NCBI GenBank assembly: GCA_002346675.1
Contig: DEAI01000011.1
Span: forward strand, 261,530-325,529
Reading direction: 5' to 3'
Length of the DNA stretch: 64,000 nucleotides
From: Fidelibacterota bacterium UBA2986
GTDB taxonomy: Bacteria; Fidelibacterota; Marinisomatia; Marinisomatales; AB-629-J13
The position numbers and the translations under genes are program-made. Positions 63,555-64,000 of this stretch are shown here, piece after piece (the first letter of the stretch is position 1; each line of letters starts with the position of its first letter). A model generated the notes under the pieces. It worked only from the letters and a program-made list of their open reading frames with translations, had not been told where the DNA came from and did not search any database.

Positions 63555-64000
63555 TCAGTTTTGATTAAACACCCTATTCAATATTCCACCTAAACGAATA
63601 CCACCTTGTAATAGTCTTAATTCCAGCAGTACTTTATTTTGATAAAAATAGTCCCACTTCAGATTATTATTTTCAAAATTATAGGTTTGATCTCTCCATC
63701 TTTGAGATTCAGAAATAGCACCATAAATATCTGTTTTTATCCACTCAGATATTTTCTTTTCAGTTAACCCTAATAATAGATAATCCCCGTATTCAGTATA
63801 GCTTAGCTTTTGGTGGTCAATCATGTCTGTATCCCACACAGCATGAAGATTGGTTTTTTCTCCGAACCATCTTACTGAAACATCGTTTCCTCCTTTATCT
63901 GTTCCATTTCCTACATGGAGGGGCTGATGGAGATCACCAATGAGATGTACCAGAAACTTCAGTGCAACTTCCTTTTCGGTTTTAGTTCCTTTTCCAGATT
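63555..64000 (-). CDS. S1/P1-family nuclease (partial)
   Basis: The C-terminal ~147 residues of an S1/P1 zinc nuclease; the frame continues past the right edge. The metal-site motif is plain: HLIGDLHQPLHVGN, followed by GGNDVSVRWFG, NLHAVWD, and the WDTDMID helix. These secreted nucleases degrade single-stranded DNA and RNA. The start is outside the window. The first ATG-like codon inside the window is a GTG in the middle of the AVWDTD motif and is not a true start. The gene lies upstream of the hybrid kinase gene on the same strand, with 86 bases between. Confidence 0.9.
   Translation of the reverse strand, partial: SGKGTKTEKEVALKFLVHLIGDLHQPLHVGNGTDKGGNDVSVRWFGEKTNLHAVWDTDMIDHQKLSYTEYGDYLLLGLTEKKISEWIKTDIYGAISESQRWRDQTYNFENNNLKWDYFYQNKVLLELRLLQGGIRLGGILNRVFNQN

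Noticed and set aside
1..64000. CRISPR arrays, insertion sequences, prophage or integrase genes
   Set aside because: I saw no spaced direct repeats of CRISPR type, no transposase or integrase motif, and no paired terminal repeats.

Overview
The window is AT-rich bacterial chromosome from a Gram-negative (diderm) organism: it carries lipid A genes (lpxA, lpxC, lpxD and an LpxL-like acyltransferase), bamA, an OmpH/Skp chaperone, several beta-barrel-like proteins and lipoprotein or secretion signals. The gene content fits the Fibrobacterota-Chlorobiota-Bacteroidota neighbourhood and looks most like Candidatus Neomarinimicrobiota (Marinimicrobia/SAR406). That placement is inference, based on a membrane pyrophosphatase, PorQ-like proteins, FloA/NfeD, a two-propeller hybrid sensor kinase, and a secreted nuclease with 'GWNL' C-terminal repeats. 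Almost everything is chromosomal core; I see no insertion sequence, prophage, integrase or CRISPR array.

Layout. 1-1508: end of a membrane pyrophosphatase gene, then ribosomal proteins S6-S18-L9. 1540-6237: a PMT-type glycosyltransferase diverging from priA, which is followed by a PorQ-like protein. 6238-12635: an unusual group of nucleases, made up of a NERD + Fe-S (Dna2/Cas4-like) nuclease + SF1 helicase fusion, a RecB-type nuclease, a DEDDh exonuclease and, on the other strand, a DEDDy exonuclease. 12774-16667: infA, a universal stress protein, tRNA-Val(CAC), a DUF971 protein, a lipoprotein and a SufS-like aminotransferase. 16736-23065: ligA, then the leftward genes for a FmdB-like protein, a DUF302 protein, dnaG, a CvpA-like protein, a YqeY-like protein and an orphan DNA methyltransferase. 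23165-28712: ArsC-like reductase, secreted endonuclease I, a barrel protein, a PDZ protein and an M23 peptidase. 28781-32798: rhomboid, cdd, tdk, nupC, adk and coaE, a nucleoside salvage run. 32795-35695: a small membrane protein, floA and an NfeD-type protease. 35775-37935: acyltransferase, Sua5 and a DUF3108 protein. 37925-48027 (leftward): envelope biogenesis cluster uppS-bamA-ompH-lpxD-lpxC-fabZ-lpxA-barrel-dxr-rseP. 48113-56019: mrp, ferredoxin, MFS exporter, FGGY kinase, a small protein with an ABC exporter, and a CsgG-like protein. 56064-63468 (leftward): a three-gene signalling cassette. 63555-64000: part of an S1/P1 nuclease.

Most notable points: (i) the signalling cassette joins a two-propeller hybrid histidine kinase, a stand-alone receiver, and a receiver-adenylate cyclase carrying two DHp-like segments, one without its histidine; (ii) the nuclease-helicase locus is preceded by a 25-codon ORF that resembles the helicase's own N-terminus and overlaps its start codon; (iii) lpxA has no ATG, GTG or TTG start codon, and the best candidate is ACG; (iv) priA appears to have a promoter placed to give a leaderless mRNA; (v) Mrp/ApbC lacks the cluster-binding CxxC and has a beta-rich insertion there instead. 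Genes are tightly packed, with repeated 4-base stop/start overlaps including the TTGA form.
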